Positions 36,497-46,852 of a DNA stretch of 64,000 nucleotides are shown piece after piece. Position 1 is the first letter of the stretch; every line of letters begins with the position of its first letter. The notes beneath the pieces were generated by a model. It ran no database searches. It worked only from the letters and a program-made list of their open reading frames with translations, and was not told the DNA's origin. The stretch covers positions 1-64,000 of the forward strand of contig CAMBSK010000002.1 of assembly GCA_945870575.1 (NCBI GenBank), written 5' to 3'. Source of the DNA: Bordetella parapertussis (GTDB taxonomy: Bacteria; Pseudomonadota; Gammaproteobacteria; Burkholderiales; Burkholderiaceae_C). The position numbers and the translations under genes are program-made.

Positions 36497-39400
36497 ATGA
36501 CGAACTCTTCGATAGCGAAAACTTCAGTCAAAGTGGTCATCCTGACCATGGACACGCACCTTAACAGCGCTGCTCACAAGGCACGTGATGCATTGAAACG
36601 TCTGATCCCAGGCCTGAGTTTTTCTATCCACTCCGCCTCAGAATACACAGCGGACGCCCACAAAATGTCGCGTTGCAAAGCTGATATTGCTACTGCGGAC
36701 ATTATTGTCGTCACCATGCTATTTCTGGAAGACCACTTCCAGCCGATTTTGCCCGACTTGCAAGCGCGCCGCGAGCACTGCACCGCCATGGTCTGCATCA
36801 TGTCCGCCGCCGAGGTGGTCAAGCTCACGCACATGGGCAAGCTCGACATGGGCAAACCCAGCACCGGCCCCATGGCTTTTCTGAAAAAACTTCGCGGCAG
36901 TAAACCCCAAGCCGGTCAGCATGCGTCTGCCGGTGCCAAACAAATGAAGATGCTGCGCCGACTGCCGCAGATCCTGCGTTTCGTGCCGGGAACTGCGCAG
37001 GATTTGCGCGCTTACTTTTTGACACTTCAATACTGGCTGGGCGGCTCACAAGAAAATATTCAAAACCTGGTGATGTATCTGGTTGACCGCTATGCCAAAC
37101 ATGTGCTGCCGAAAAACGCAGCCGATCTGAAAGTTGCCGCACCGCTTGAATACCCTGAAGTCGGCGTGTATCACCCGCGCATGCAACCGCGGTTGCATGA
37201 TGACATCAATCATCTGCCGCAGCTAGTCCGACCGCAAGCCGCCAAAGGCCGTGTCGGTATATTGTTGATGCGCTCCTATTTGATTGCCAACAACGCCCAG
37301 CATTACGACGCAGTGATTTCAGCTTTGGAGGTACAAGGTCTGCAAGTGGTACCTGCGTTCGCTGCCGGCTTGGATTCACGTCCGGCAATTGAAGCGTTCT
37401 TCCTGAAAGAGGGTAAATGCACGGTGGACGCCGTCGTTTCGCTCACCGGTTTCTCGCTGGTCGGCGGCCCCGCCTACAACGATGCACACGCTGCCGAAGA
37501 AATTTTGGGCAAACTCGATGTGCCTTACATCGCCGCGCATCCTGTCGAGTTTCAAACCCTGGACCAATGGGGCGGCTCCAGTCGCGGCCTGCTGCCAGTC
37601 GAGTCCACCATCATGGTGGCGATTCCTGAACTCGATGGTTCTATTATTCCCATGGTGTACGGCGGACGTCCGGGCGCCGACGGCGTGACTTGCACCGGCT
37701 GTGAGCAACGCTGCACCTTCACCAAAGAACACCATCAGGAAGACATGTTCACTTGCACCGAGCGCACCTCCATGCTCGCCATGCGGGTGGCGCGTTTGGT
37801 GGCCTTACGCCGCAGCGAACGCGCCAAGCGACGCGTGGCCATGGTCATCTTCAATTTCCCGCCTAACGCGGGCAACACCGGCACTGCCGCCTACCTGGGT
37901 GTGTTCGAGTCGCTCTACAACACCATGAAGGCCATGAAGGCCCAAGGCTATACCGTCGATTTACCCGAATCACGCGAAGCCTTGGAACACCAGATTCTGG
38001 AAGGCAACCGTATGCAATACGGCGCGGATGCCAACGTTCACACACTGATTTCTACCCAAGACCATGTGCGGCGCGAACGCTACCTGGCTGAGATCGAAGC
38101 GCATTGGGGCCCGGCGCCTGGCAAACAACTTTCTAATGGTGAATCCATTTTTATCATGGGGCATCAGTTTGGCAATCTGCTGGTCACTGTGCAGCCGTCG
38201 TTTGGCTATGAAGGCGACCCGATGCGTTTATTGTTTGAAGGCGGCTTTGCCCCGACGCATGCTTTCTCGGCTTTTTACCGCTACCTGCGTGAAGACTTTG
38301 CAGCCAACGCGGTACTGCATTTCGGCACACACGGCTCGCTGGAATTCATGCCGGGTAAACAAACCGGATTGGCCGGCAGTTGCTGGCCCGATCGTTTGAT
38401 CAATGATTTGCCGAATTTTTATTTGTACGCGGCCAACAACCCGTCCGAAGGCGCGATTGCCAAGCGCAGAGGCGGCGCCACTCTCATCAGTTATTTGTCA
38501 CCGACTGTGGAAGCAGCCGGTTTGTACAGCGGCTTGGTGGATTTGAAAGCATCCATCGACCGTTGGCGCAACCTCAGTCCCGCCGAGGCCACTGACATGG
38601 CAAGCCTGGCTGAGCTTATTCAAGCCCAAGCCGCAGCTATTGACCTGACGCCCGCTGTTCCCGTGTGGAACCTGCACGCCAGCGCTGACAGTCTGCAACA
38701 GGTGCAACACACCATTCAACAGTTGTCAGTGCAAATGCTCGAACTTGAATACACGTTGATACCACACGGCCTGCACGTGGTCGGCAAGCCGTTCAACGAC
38801 TCGCAATATGCCAATATGTTGAGCGCCATGGCCGAGAGCCACAACATGGGCGAAGTCGCGCCCGCAGCCATAGATGCCATCGTCAAAGGCAGCAGTGCCG
38901 CCAAGGCTGCCGAACTCAGCGGCCTGCCGGTCAGCGAGGATCTCAGCAAGCTCTTTGACACCTTGGTCAAGACCTTTGTGCTGATGGGCAAGAACAGCGA
39001 AATCGAAGGTCTGCTCGGCGCTCTGGATGGTCGCTACATACACCCGGCGCCTGGCGGCGACTTGCTGCGCACGCCGGATGTGTTGCCCACCGGACGCAAC
39101 CTGCACGGCTTTGACCCGTTCCGCATTCCAAGCACATTTGCTGTGCAAGACGGTGCCAAACAAGCTGACAAACTCGTCGCCCGTTTCATGGACGACGGCA
39201 ACCCGCTACCCGAATCTGTGGCCATTGTTTTGTGGGGCAGCGACAACCTGAAATCTGAAGGCAGTCAAATCGGTCAGGCGTTGCGCTTACTGGGTGCCAA
39301 ACCCCGGTTTGACAGCTATGGCCGCTTAGTGGGCGCGCAGCTGATTCCGCTGGCCGAACTCGGCCGCCCGCGCATCGATGTAGTGGTCACGCTGTCGGGC

Positions 39401-40291
39401 ATCTTCCGCGACCTGCTGCCGTTGCAAATCAAGATGCTGGCCCAGGCCGCGCTCATGGCTGCCGAGGCAGATGAACCTTTGGAACAAAACTACATCCGCA
39501 AACATGCATTGGCATACCAGAAGGAGCACAACTGCGACATGCAAACCGCTGCCTTGCGCGTGTTCGGCAACGCAGACGGCACCTATGGTGCCAACGTCAA
39601 CAACTTGGTTGAAAACGGCCTTTGGGATAACGAGGAAGAACTTGCCAACACTTACACCTCGCGCAAAGGGTTCGCGTTTGGCGTGAGCGGCCAACCCGTT
39701 TCAAATCCCGGCTTGCTCAAAAGCGCCTTGGCCGATGTGCAACTGACCTACCAAAACCTTGAATCGGTTGAACTCGGCGTGACCACGGTTGACAATTATT
39801 TCGACACACTCGGCGGCATCACCCGCGCAGTTCGCCAGGCCAAGGGCGGCACTGAGAATACGCCGGTCTACATCGGCGACCAGACCCGTGGCGACGGCAC
39901 CGTCCGCAGTTTGACCGAGCAAGTGGCACTTGAAACCCGCACCCGCATGCTCAACCCCAAGTGGTACGAAGGCATGCTGGAACACGGCTACGAAGGCGTC
40001 AGACAAATCGAGGTGCACATCACCAACACCATGGGCTGGTCGGCCACCACCGGCCAGGTGCAGCCCTGGGTTTACAAGCAACTTTCTGAAACCTTTGTGC
40101 TGAATCCTGAAATGCGCGACCGCCTGGCCCGACTCAACCCGACGGCTTCAGCCCGGCTGGCTAACCGCTTGATTGAAGCCTCCGACAGGGCCTACTGGAA
40201 GCCTGACGCAGAGATGCTGCAACAACTGAAACAAGCCAGCGACGAACTGGAAGACCGTTTGGAAGGCGTCTACGAAGTCAGCCAAAGTTAA
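36497..40291 (+). CDS. bchH: Magnesium chelatase subunit H (BchH)
   Basis: Encodes 1264 residues, the porphyrin-binding catalytic subunit that with BchI and BchD inserts magnesium into protoporphyrin IX. It begins MTNSSIAKTSVKVVILTMDT from the ATG at 36497; the frame is open 42 codons further upstream but would overlap the PpsR box. HFGTHGSLEFMPGKQ near residue 610 and GGITRAVRQAKGG are typical CobN/BchH motifs. Here bchH is joined to bchID rather than lying between bchB and bchL as in many purple bacteria. Confidence 0.95.
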   Translation: MTNSSIAKTSVKVVILTMDTHLNSAAHKARDALKRLIPGLSFSIHSASEYTADAHKMSRCKADIATADIIVVTMLFLEDHFQPILPDLQARREHCTAMVCIMSAAEVVKLTHMGKLDMGKPSTGPMAFLKKLRGSKPQAGQHASAGAKQMKMLRRLPQILRFVPGTAQDLRAYFLTLQYWLGGSQENIQNLVMYLVDRYAKHVLPKNAADLKVAAPLEYPEVGVYHPRMQPRLHDDINHLPQLVRPQAAKGRVGILLMRSYLIANNAQHYDAVISALEVQGLQVVPAFAAGLDSRPAIEAFFLKEGKCTVDAVVSLTGFSLVGGPAYNDAHAAEEILGKLDVPYIAAHPVEFQTLDQWGGSSRGLLPVESTIMVAIPELDGSIIPMVYGGRPGADGVTCTGCEQRCTFTKEHHQEDMFTCTERTSMLAMRVARLVALRRSERAKRRVAMVIFNFPPNAGNTGTAAYLGVFESLYNTMKAMKAQGYTVDLPESREALEHQILEGNRMQYGADANVHTLISTQDHVRRERYLAEIEAHWGPAPGKQLSNGESIFIMGHQFGNLLVTVQPSFGYEGDPMRLLFEGGFAPTHAFSAFYRYLREDFAANAVLHFGTHGSLEFMPGKQTGLAGSCWPDRLINDLPNFYLYAANNPSEGAIAKRRGGATLISYLSPTVEAAGLYSGLVDLKASIDRWRNLSPAEATDMASLAELIQAQAAAIDLTPAVPVWNLHASADSLQQVQHTIQQLSVQMLELEYTLIPHGLHVVGKPFNDSQYANMLSAMAESHNMGEVAPAAIDAIVKGSSAAKAAELSGLPVSEDLSKLFDTLVKTFVLMGKNSEIEGLLGALDGRYIHPAPGGDLLRTPDVLPTGRNLHGFDPFRIPSTFAVQDGAKQADKLVARFMDDGNPLPESVAIVLWGSDNLKSEGSQIGQALRLLGAKPRFDSYGRLVGAQLIPLAELGRPRIDVVVTLSGIFRDLLPLQIKMLAQAALMAAEADEPLEQNYIRKHALAYQKEHNCDMQTAALRVFGNADGTYGANVNNLVENGLWDNEEELANTYTSRKGFAFGVSGQPVSNPGLLKSALADVQLTYQNLESVELGVTTVDNYFDTLGGITRAVRQAKGGTENTPVYIGDQTRGDGTVRSLTEQVALETRTRMLNPKWYEGMLEHGYEGVRQIEVHITNTMGWSATTGQVQPWVYKQLSETFVLNPEMRDRLARLNPTASARLANRLIEASDRAYWKPDAEMLQQLKQASDELEDRLEGVYEVSQS

Positions 40292-40355
40292 TCCGGTTTT
40301 CCCCTTGTTTGCGCATGGTGACAGTGTCACTCTGCGCCTTTCGTAAGATTGCTCC

Positions 40356-41381
40356 ATGGCTACTCCCTTTCCCTTCTCCGCCATCGTCGGTCAGGACGAG
40401 ATGAAACTGGCGATTCAAATCGTTGCCGTTGACCCCAAAGTCGGCGGCGTGCTCGCTTTGGGTGACCGAGGCACCGGCAAATCCACGGCCGTGCGCGCCC
40501 TGGCCGACTTGCTCCCACCCATTCAAGTGGTCAAAGGCTGTCGTTACGGCTGTGACCCTGGCAGTTCAGGTGGCACCTGTCCGGATTGCGCCATCTTGAA
40601 GACCGGCAAAAAAATCGCGACTGAGAGCAAAGCGGTGCCGGTCATCGACCTGCCCTTGGGCGCGACCGAAGACCGTGTGGTGGGTGCGCTTGATTTGGAG
40701 CAAGCGCTCAGCCAAGGCGTGAAAGCGTTTTCTCCCGGCTTGCTGGCCCAAGCCAACCGTGGTTTTTTGTACATCGACGAGGTGAATTTGCTGGAAGACC
40801 ATTTGGTCGATTTGCTGATCGATGTTGCCGCCTCCGGTGAAAACGTGGTCGAGCGCGAGGGTTTGAGCGTGCGGCATCCGGCGCGTTTTGTGTTGGTCGG
40901 CAGCGGCAACCCGGAAGAAGGTGAATTGCGCCCTCAGTTGCTGGATCGCTTCGGCCTGTCCGTAGAAGTGAAAACGCCGCAGGATTTGGATCAGCGTGTG
41001 CTCGTCATCAAGCGCCGCGATGCCTTCGAGCGCGACCCCGAGGCTTTCCGTGAAGCTTATGCCGCAGACAACGAGGCCTTGCGCAACCACATTTTGAAAG
41101 CCCGCAAAACGCTGGACAAAGTGGTGACCGGTGACGACTTGCTGCGCACTTGCGCGCAACTCTGCCAAAAGCTGGGCACCGATGGTTTGCGCGCTGAACT
41201 CACCTTGATGCGCGCCAGCCGCGCTTATGCCGCCATACAGGGCAAAAAAACCGTCACCACGGCGCATTTGCGCGCCATCGCACCGCTGGCCTTGCGCCAC
41301 CGCCTGCGCCGCAATCCGCTGGACGACACCGGCTCGGGCACGCGTGTTCAACGTGCGCTTGAGGAGGTATTGGGCGCGTGA
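40356..41381 (+). CDS. bchI: Magnesium chelatase ATPase BchI
   Basis: Encodes 341 residues of AAA+ ATPase. Walker A is GDRGTGKST at about residue 36, Walker B GFLYIDEVNLLEDH, and GSGNPEEGELRPQLLDRFGL carries sensor and arginine-finger residues. It is a motor for BchH. A perfect 13-base palindrome GTGACAGTGTCAC (40318-40330) lies upstream but in the opposite orientation to a PpsR box. Confidence 0.96.
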   Translation: MATPFPFSAIVGQDEMKLAIQIVAVDPKVGGVLALGDRGTGKSTAVRALADLLPPIQVVKGCRYGCDPGSSGGTCPDCAILKTGKKIATESKAVPVIDLPLGATEDRVVGALDLEQALSQGVKAFSPGLLAQANRGFLYIDEVNLLEDHLVDLLIDVAASGENVVEREGLSVRHPARFVLVGSGNPEEGELRPQLLDRFGLSVEVKTPQDLDQRVLVIKRRDAFERDPEAFREAYAADNEALRNHILKARKTLDKVVTGDDLLRTCAQLCQKLGTDGLRAELTLMRASRAYAAIQGKKTVTTAHLRAIAPLALRHRLRRNPLDDTGSGTRVQRALEEVLGA

Positions 41382-43264
41382 ACCTGGCCTGGGACGACGC
41401 CTTGTGGGCTGCGGCTGCGCTCAGCGTTGACCCCTCAGGACTGCGCGGTGTCTGGCTGCGTGCACCGCACGGGCCGGTGCGTGACAACTGGCTGACTGAA
41501 CTCACCCGGCTTCATCCCTCACTCAGACGGCTACCGGGTCACGCCGACAGCGAACGCCTGCTCGGCGGGCTGGACTTGGGGGCTACTTTGAATGCCGGAC
41601 GCGCCGTTTACCAGGCCGGTTTGCTGCTGCAAACCTCGCCCACGGTTTTACTCTTGCCCATGGCCGAAAGATTGCCCGACGACACCGCCGCCATTTTGGG
41701 TCAGGTGTTAGACCAAGGCCAGGTCACCTTGGGCAGCAGCGGCATGACGCAAAACAGCTTCATCGGTGTGGCCGCTTTGGACGAAGCGCTGGAAGACGAA
41801 CCGCCACTGGCCGGCGGCTTGCAAGAGCGTTTAGGCATCTGGTTGGATTTGCGTTCTATGGGACGGTCTGGCGGTGAGTCCGAGGAAACACGGCTGGTGC
41901 TGGACACCTTGCCCGAACTCGATATGCACGCACTGCGTGCCCACGCCTTGCAGTTGCCTGTCAGCGACGCACAACTGACAGCCATGTGCCAGACCGCTAT
42001 GGCGCTGGGTGTAGACAGCTTGCGTGCGCCGCTGGCAGCCATCAAACTGGCCAAAGTGATGGCTGCTTTGCGCGGCAATGACTTGGTGGAAGATGAAGAT
42101 TTGGGCCGCGCAGCGCGCTTGGTGATCACGCCACGCGCCACCCGCTTGCCGCCGCCTGAGGAAGACCAGCAAGAGCAGCCTCCCCCCGAGCCCCCGGAGC
42201 AAGACAGCCCGCCTGAAGAACCGCCAACTGAAGCAACTGAGCCGCCGCAAGAACCAGAACCGCCTGCGCAAGAACAGGACGAGACCGAATTCGACCCGCA
42301 ACACATGGCAGAGTTGATGCTGGAAGCCGCCTTGGCCAGCCTGCCTGCAGACGTGCTGGCGCAATTGGCCGAGGGCAACAAACCCGCGGCAGCCGGCCGC
42401 GGCCAAGGCCGCAGCGGAGACCGCAAAATGAGTTTATTGCGCGGTACGCCCATGCCGCCACGCCCGGGCAATCCGCGCCATGGCGCGCGACTGCATGTGC
42501 TGGCCACCTTAAACGCTGCCGTGCCGCGCCAGAAACTGCGTCGCATTCCTGCCAACTCCAAAGCCCGCTTAGCCATTCGCACCGAAGATTTCCATGTGCA
42601 CCGGTTTGCCGAAAACAGTCCTACCTGTCTGATATTTGCGATTGATGCCTCGGGTTCTGCGGCGCTGCACCGCCTGGCCGAGGCCAAAGGCGCGGTCGAG
42701 CTGCTGCTGGCACAGTCCTACGCCAGACGCGACCAAGTCTGCGTGATCGGCTTTCGTGGCACCACCGCGGAGGTGTTGCTGCCGCCGACCAAATCGCTGG
42801 TACGCGCCAAGCGCAGCCTGTCCGGCTTGCCTGGCGGGGGCGGTACGCCATTGGCCAAAGCCATCGAACAAAGCCTGCAAGTCGCGCTGGCGGAAAAACG
42901 GCTCGGACATTCACCCAGCCTGGTCATGCTGTCCGACGGACGCCCTAACGTGACATTGCAAGGCCAAGGCGGACGGGTGCAAGCGCTGGAGGATGCGCTC
43001 ACTTTGGCGCGACAGTGGCGTGGCCACGGCCTGCCCGCCATTTGGCTGGACACCAGCGCCAGACCGGACCCGCAAGCGCAGCAATTGGCCAAGGAAATGG
43101 GCGCCCGCTATGTGCCGCTGCCCCTGGCCAATGGCAGTCGCATGGCGCAAGCGGTGCAGGCGGTGCAAGCCGGCAGCGCCATGCCAGCTGCGCCTTCAAA
43201 GCTTGCGCCTGTTTGGCAAAAACAGGCTGCCCCATCCACCACGCCGGTTTGGCGCAACCCTTAG
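41378..43264 (+). CDS. bchD: Magnesium chelatase subunit D (BchD), GTG start
   Basis: Encodes 628 residues. The start is GTG at 41378, overlapping the bchI stop, with GAGGAGG upstream. An N-terminal AAA+-like domain without a clear Walker A is followed by an acidic and proline-rich linker (about 260-305) and a VWA domain with the metal-site motif DASGSA near residue 424 and later MLSDGRPN. BchD is the scaffold linking BchI to BchH. Confidence 0.94.
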   Translation: MNLAWDDALWAAAALSVDPSGLRGVWLRAPHGPVRDNWLTELTRLHPSLRRLPGHADSERLLGGLDLGATLNAGRAVYQAGLLLQTSPTVLLLPMAERLPDDTAAILGQVLDQGQVTLGSSGMTQNSFIGVAALDEALEDEPPLAGGLQERLGIWLDLRSMGRSGGESEETRLVLDTLPELDMHALRAHALQLPVSDAQLTAMCQTAMALGVDSLRAPLAAIKLAKVMAALRGNDLVEDEDLGRAARLVITPRATRLPPPEEDQQEQPPPEPPEQDSPPEEPPTEATEPPQEPEPPAQEQDETEFDPQHMAELMLEAALASLPADVLAQLAEGNKPAAAGRGQGRSGDRKMSLLRGTPMPPRPGNPRHGARLHVLATLNAAVPRQKLRRIPANSKARLAIRTEDFHVHRFAENSPTCLIFAIDASGSAALHRLAEAKGAVELLLAQSYARRDQVCVIGFRGTTAEVLLPPTKSLVRAKRSLSGLPGGGGTPLAKAIEQSLQVALAEKRLGHSPSLVMLSDGRPNVTLQGQGGRVQALEDALTLARQWRGHGLPAIWLDTSARPDPQAQQLAKEMGARYVPLPLANGSRMAQAVQAVQAGSAMPAAPSKLAPVWQKQAAPSTTPVWRNP

Positions 43265-43278
43265 GCTGGTTGAGCTTC

Positions 43279-44142
43279 ATGGACTGGGAAAGACTGCGCC
43301 ACGACTGGCCTAACGCCGGGCTCAGCCGGTTCATTGAAGCTGCAGGCGTGCGCTGGCATGTACAACAAGCGGGCACTCAAGGGCCGCGCGTGTTGTTGCT
43401 GCATGGGACCGGCGCTTCATCGCATACTTGGCGCGACATGTTGTTGCCGTTGGCAGAACAAGCCCAGGTGCTGGCCGTCGATTTACCGGGACATGGTTTC
43501 TCCAGCCTAGCTGAAGGCGACGCAATGTCGCTGCCCGGCATGGCCAACAGCTTAGGTATTTTGTTAAAGCAACTGAATTGGCCGGTGGATGCCTTCATAG
43601 GCCATTCGGCCGGCGCGGCCATTGCCGCACAAATGGTGCTGGATCAAGGCTTGCAAGCACAGGTGTTGATAGGCATCAACCCGGCTTGGTTGCCGCTGCC
43701 AGGATTGGCAGGCATGTTATTTCCACCGGCCGCCAAATTACTGGCTGTCACCAGTCTGGTGCCGCAGTGGTTTGCGCGCCAGGCCAGTAGCCCGGGCATG
43801 CTGGACAAACTGTTGCAAAGCACCGGCTCGACGCTTGATGAACGCGGCAAGCATTTGTACGCGCAACTCGTGGCCAGCCCGGCGCATGCGCAAGGCGCAT
43901 TGAAAATGATGGCGGCCTGGGATTTGTCGCGTGGCGCTGACAAGTTGCAACAATTGAATTGTCCGGTACGCATACTGGTTGGCGACAACGATGGCACGGT
44001 ACCGCCTTTGCAAGCCCGGCAAGCAATGGGTTTGCTGTCAGACGCTGAATTAGACATACGATCAGGCTATGGTCACTTGGTACACGAAGAAACGCCACAA
44101 CAAACCGTTAAATTCTGTTTAAAAAATCTGCAGGCCAATTAG
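43279..44142 (+). CDS. bchO: Alpha/beta hydrolase BchO
   Basis: Encodes 287 residues from the ATG at 43279, 14 bases after bchD; a longer frame inside bchD is not credible. LLLHGTGASSHTW and the nucleophile elbow GHSAGAAIAA are typical of BchO, which is linked to the magnesium chelatase genes in phototrophs. Its exact reaction is not established. Confidence 0.9.
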   Translation: MDWERLRHDWPNAGLSRFIEAAGVRWHVQQAGTQGPRVLLLHGTGASSHTWRDMLLPLAEQAQVLAVDLPGHGFSSLAEGDAMSLPGMANSLGILLKQLNWPVDAFIGHSAGAAIAAQMVLDQGLQAQVLIGINPAWLPLPGLAGMLFPPAAKLLAVTSLVPQWFARQASSPGMLDKLLQSTGSTLDERGKHLYAQLVASPAHAQGALKMMAAWDLSRGADKLQQLNCPVRILVGDNDGTVPPLQARQAMGLLSDAELDIRSGYGHLVHEETPQQTVKFCLKNLQAN

Positions 44143-44366
44143 CGCCGGAATTACCCATAGGCATCTTCCGAAAAAATATTTCTTACTGAATATGCGCTGG
44201 AAATTCAAACAATGTCCCATAGATTGCATACACAAAGCGCATCGGTCACAAATAGACCGTGAAAATACTTATAAAATAGAAAAACAAGGTTAAACAAAAT
44301 GAAAAAAACTATTACATCAATTTTTTAAATCTGCTTAAAGCTTTCGAACCGACAACAGATGAGGCT

Positions 44367-44648
44367 TTGCTGGACTCCACCTGCAAACAGATCCTGGAAG
44401 AAATTGCCATCGGTGTGTCCAACGACAAACTGCTGACCGTCTCTGATGTCATGAGTTTCAAACAACTTGGTTCACCCGCGACCCTGCACCGTAAACTGGA
44501 TGTTCTTTTGAACGCCAAACTGGTTGAGTCCATTTTCCAAGGGAACAACCGGCGCACCAAATACATCAACCTGACCAACTCCGGTCAGGCTTATTTCGAA
44601 CGTTTATCTAGCGCCATCCAATCTGTACATCAGTCTCTTCATCAATGA
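44367..44648 (+). CDS. Small winged-helix DNA-binding protein, start probably disrupted
   Basis: From the first in-frame start (TTG at 44367) it encodes 93 residues. The segment TVSDVMSFKQLGSPATLHRKLDVLLNAKLVESIF followed by TKYINLTNSGQAYFERL is a winged helix of MarR-like size. The frame is open back to 44280 with protein-like sequence (NYYINFLNLLKAFEPTTDE), but no ATG is in frame. The ATG at 44299 is one base out of frame, separated by a run of seven A. It may be a frameshift, an assembly error, or slippage. It lies between bchO and bchP, so a role in pigment control is possible. Confidence 0.6.
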   Translation: MLDSTCKQILEEIAIGVSNDKLLTVSDVMSFKQLGSPATLHRKLDVLLNAKLVESIFQGNNRRTKYINLTNSGQAYFERLSSAIQSVHQSLHQ

Positions 44649-44695
44649 CTTGATTGTTGGTGGTGGGTTTGATAAGCCTGCTGCCTTCACGTATC

Positions 44696-45898
44696 TCAGG
44701 TTTTGGCCATGCCCATCAGGTGCGCCATGTCCTTGAAAAATATCTTCACGTGGGCCATGGGTTTTGTGCGCTCGAGCTTTTTGTTCATGTATGAATCAAA
44801 AGTCAGTTTTTGCACGTCCTTGTCTTCGCACATCTTGACAAAACTTTCACGGCGTTTGTCGGTGCTGTACCAGAAATACTGCATGATGCCCAGCACCAGA
44901 AACACGGTGCCGTGGTCTTTCATGAAGCGCTTGCGCGCCAGCTTTAAGGCCTTGGTGTTGCCGGTGGTCAGCATTTCATGCGCTGCCTCTGCCGCCAAAC
45001 GCCCGCCCAGCATGGCGTAATAAATACCTTCGCCGGAAGCAGGTGCAACCACACCGGCTGCGTCTCCGGCCAGCACCACATCACGCCCGTTGTCCCAGCG
45101 CGGCAGCGGCTTCATAGGCAAAGGCGCGCCCTCGCGACGCAGCACTGTGGCTTGCTGTAAGCCTGCGGCATCGCGCAAACGCCCAACAGCACCGCGCAAT
45201 GAAAACCCTTTGTCAGCGCTGCCGGTTCCCACGCTCATGGTGTCGCCGTGCGGAAACACCCAGCCGTAAAAATCGGGTGACAAACTGCCACGGTAATACA
45301 CATCGCAGCGTGATGGATCGGCATCGGTTTGCAACATGTTGGCCGGGGTTTGCAATATCTCGTGATAAGCAAACACGTATTTGGTTTTTTCTGCGCCGGG
45401 GACAGCTTGTCTAGCCACCTCGGACTTGGCACCGTCAGCACCGACTATGCAAAGGCCGCGTGTGCTGGCGGCAAAAGTCAAGCCGTCATCGGTACGCACC
45501 GTGAAATGCACCCGGCTGACGCCGTCATCGTCACGCGTGAGTTTGTCAAACACACCGCGCTGGCGCACGGCTCCGTGCAATTCGGCACGCACGCGCAGCC
45601 ACTCGTCAAACTGGTCGCGGTTGACCATGCCGACAAATCCCCCTTCGATAGGTATATCGACTTTTTTGTCCTTGGGCGAGACCATGCGCGCGGCACGTGC
45701 TTTGGCCACCAGCAGCTCATCCGGAATCTGGAAATCCTTGATCAAGCGAGGTGGAATGGCGCCACCGCAAGGTTTGATACGCCCCTGGCGGTCCAGCAAA
45801 AGCACGCGGTGCCCTTGCAAAGCCAAATCATCTGCAGCAGTTGCACCTGCCGGGCCGCCGCCCACCACCACCACGTCATAGGTATCGTTTTTCATCAT
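44696..45898 (-). CDS. bchP: Geranylgeranyl reductase BchP
   Basis: Encodes 400 residues. The FAD motif VVVVGGGPAGATAADDLA is at the N-terminus, followed by KPCGGAIPPRLI and, near residue 280, VLAGDAAGVVAPASGEGIYYA. It reduces the geranylgeranyl tail to phytyl. Either of two adjacent ATGs may be used. It is downstream of bchG on the same strand. Confidence 0.94.
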   Translation of the reverse strand: MMKNDTYDVVVVGGGPAGATAADDLALQGHRVLLLDRQGRIKPCGGAIPPRLIKDFQIPDELLVAKARAARMVSPKDKKVDIPIEGGFVGMVNRDQFDEWLRVRAELHGAVRQRGVFDKLTRDDDGVSRVHFTVRTDDGLTFAASTRGLCIVGADGAKSEVARQAVPGAEKTKYVFAYHEILQTPANMLQTDADPSRCDVYYRGSLSPDFYGWVFPHGDTMSVGTGSADKGFSLRGAVGRLRDAAGLQQATVLRREGAPLPMKPLPRWDNGRDVVLAGDAAGVVAPASGEGIYYAMLGGRLAAEAAHEMLTTGNTKALKLARKRFMKDHGTVFLVLGIMQYFWYSTDKRRESFVKMCEDKDVQKLTFDSYMNKKLERTKPMAHVKIFFKDMAHLMGMAKT

Positions 45899-45935
45899 TT
45901 GACTCCATTTAAAAGGACAGATTCACTCAAATTTC

Positions 45936-46838
45936 TCATGCTGTGACCTCGCTGGCATGACGCAACGCAAAAGCGCTGACCATCATGCCGGCCACCAGCA
46001 ACGGCACTCCAAAGGCGCTCAATCCCAAGGCCTGCTTCACCGGATCTTTCATGAAGCGGATCATCAGCGGGACTTGTGCATAAATTAAGAGCAACACAGC
46101 CAAGGCGTAAGACCAATCGCTCCAGCGAAGCAACAAAGCCACCACGACAAACTGCGGCAACAACATGAACCAGCAAGCCGTGCCGGCGGCGCGTTTGACC
46201 CCGAGTTGCACCGGCAGCGACCACACGCCCATGAGCCGGTCGCCCTCAATGGCTTTGAAATCGTTCAAGGTCATGATGCCGTGTGCTGCCAGGCTGTAGA
46301 GCAAGGCCAAAGTCAAAATATGCGCGCCCGGCAGTTCGCCACCGGCCATGACTGCAGCACCTGTGATCCAGGCCAATCCTTCGTAACTGAGACCGCAAGC
46401 GGCGTTGCCCAGCCAGCCGTCTCGTTTAAAGCGAAAAGGCGGTGCGCTGTAGCCCCAAGCCAGCAGCAAGGCCAGCAAAGTAGCTTTGAAACTCCAGTCG
46501 CCCAGTTGCCAGGCCCAAAGCAAGGACAACACGGTCCATATAACGGCAATGTACAACCCCCATTTACCGGGTATGCGCCCGGATGGAATCGGTCTTTGTG
46601 GTTCGTTGATGGCATCTACATGACGGTCAAACCAATCATTCACCGCCTGGCTGGTAGCGCAGACCATGGGACCGGCCAGCACAATGCCGCTGAAGATCAA
46701 CCATAAACGGTCCGAAAATGGCTGACCTGAGGACACCGCGCCGCAAGCAAATGCCCACATCGGCGGAAACCATGTGACGGGCTTTAAAAGCTGTAAAACG
46801 GCAGATGCTTGAGGCAGTGACATTACCCCATTTTTCAT
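45936..46838 (-). CDS. bchG: Bacteriochlorophyll synthase BchG
   Basis: Encodes 300 residues of UbiA-type prenyltransferase with about nine membrane helices. The prenyl-diphosphate motif is NDWFDRHVDAINEPQRPIPSG and the second Asp region is LNDFKAIEGDRLMG. It attaches the isoprenoid tail to bacteriochlorophyllide. A start at the ATG five codons on (MSLPQ) is also possible. A PpsR-like box lies 15 bases upstream. Confidence 0.95.
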   Translation of the reverse strand: MKNGVMSLPQASAVLQLLKPVTWFPPMWAFACGAVSSGQPFSDRLWLIFSGIVLAGPMVCATSQAVNDWFDRHVDAINEPQRPIPSGRIPGKWGLYIAVIWTVLSLLWAWQLGDWSFKATLLALLLAWGYSAPPFRFKRDGWLGNAACGLSYEGLAWITGAAVMAGGELPGAHILTLALLYSLAAHGIMTLNDFKAIEGDRLMGVWSLPVQLGVKRAAGTACWFMLLPQFVVVALLLRWSDWSYALAVLLLIYAQVPLMIRFMKDPVKQALGLSAFGVPLLVAGMMVSAFALRHASEVTA

Positions 46839-46852
46839 CTGACAGTAATAAA

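Noticed and set aside
40318..40330. Palindrome GTGACAGTGTCAC before bchI as a PpsR site
   Set aside because: The half sites are in inverse order (ACA then TGT) and too close; it does not fit TGT-N12-ACA.
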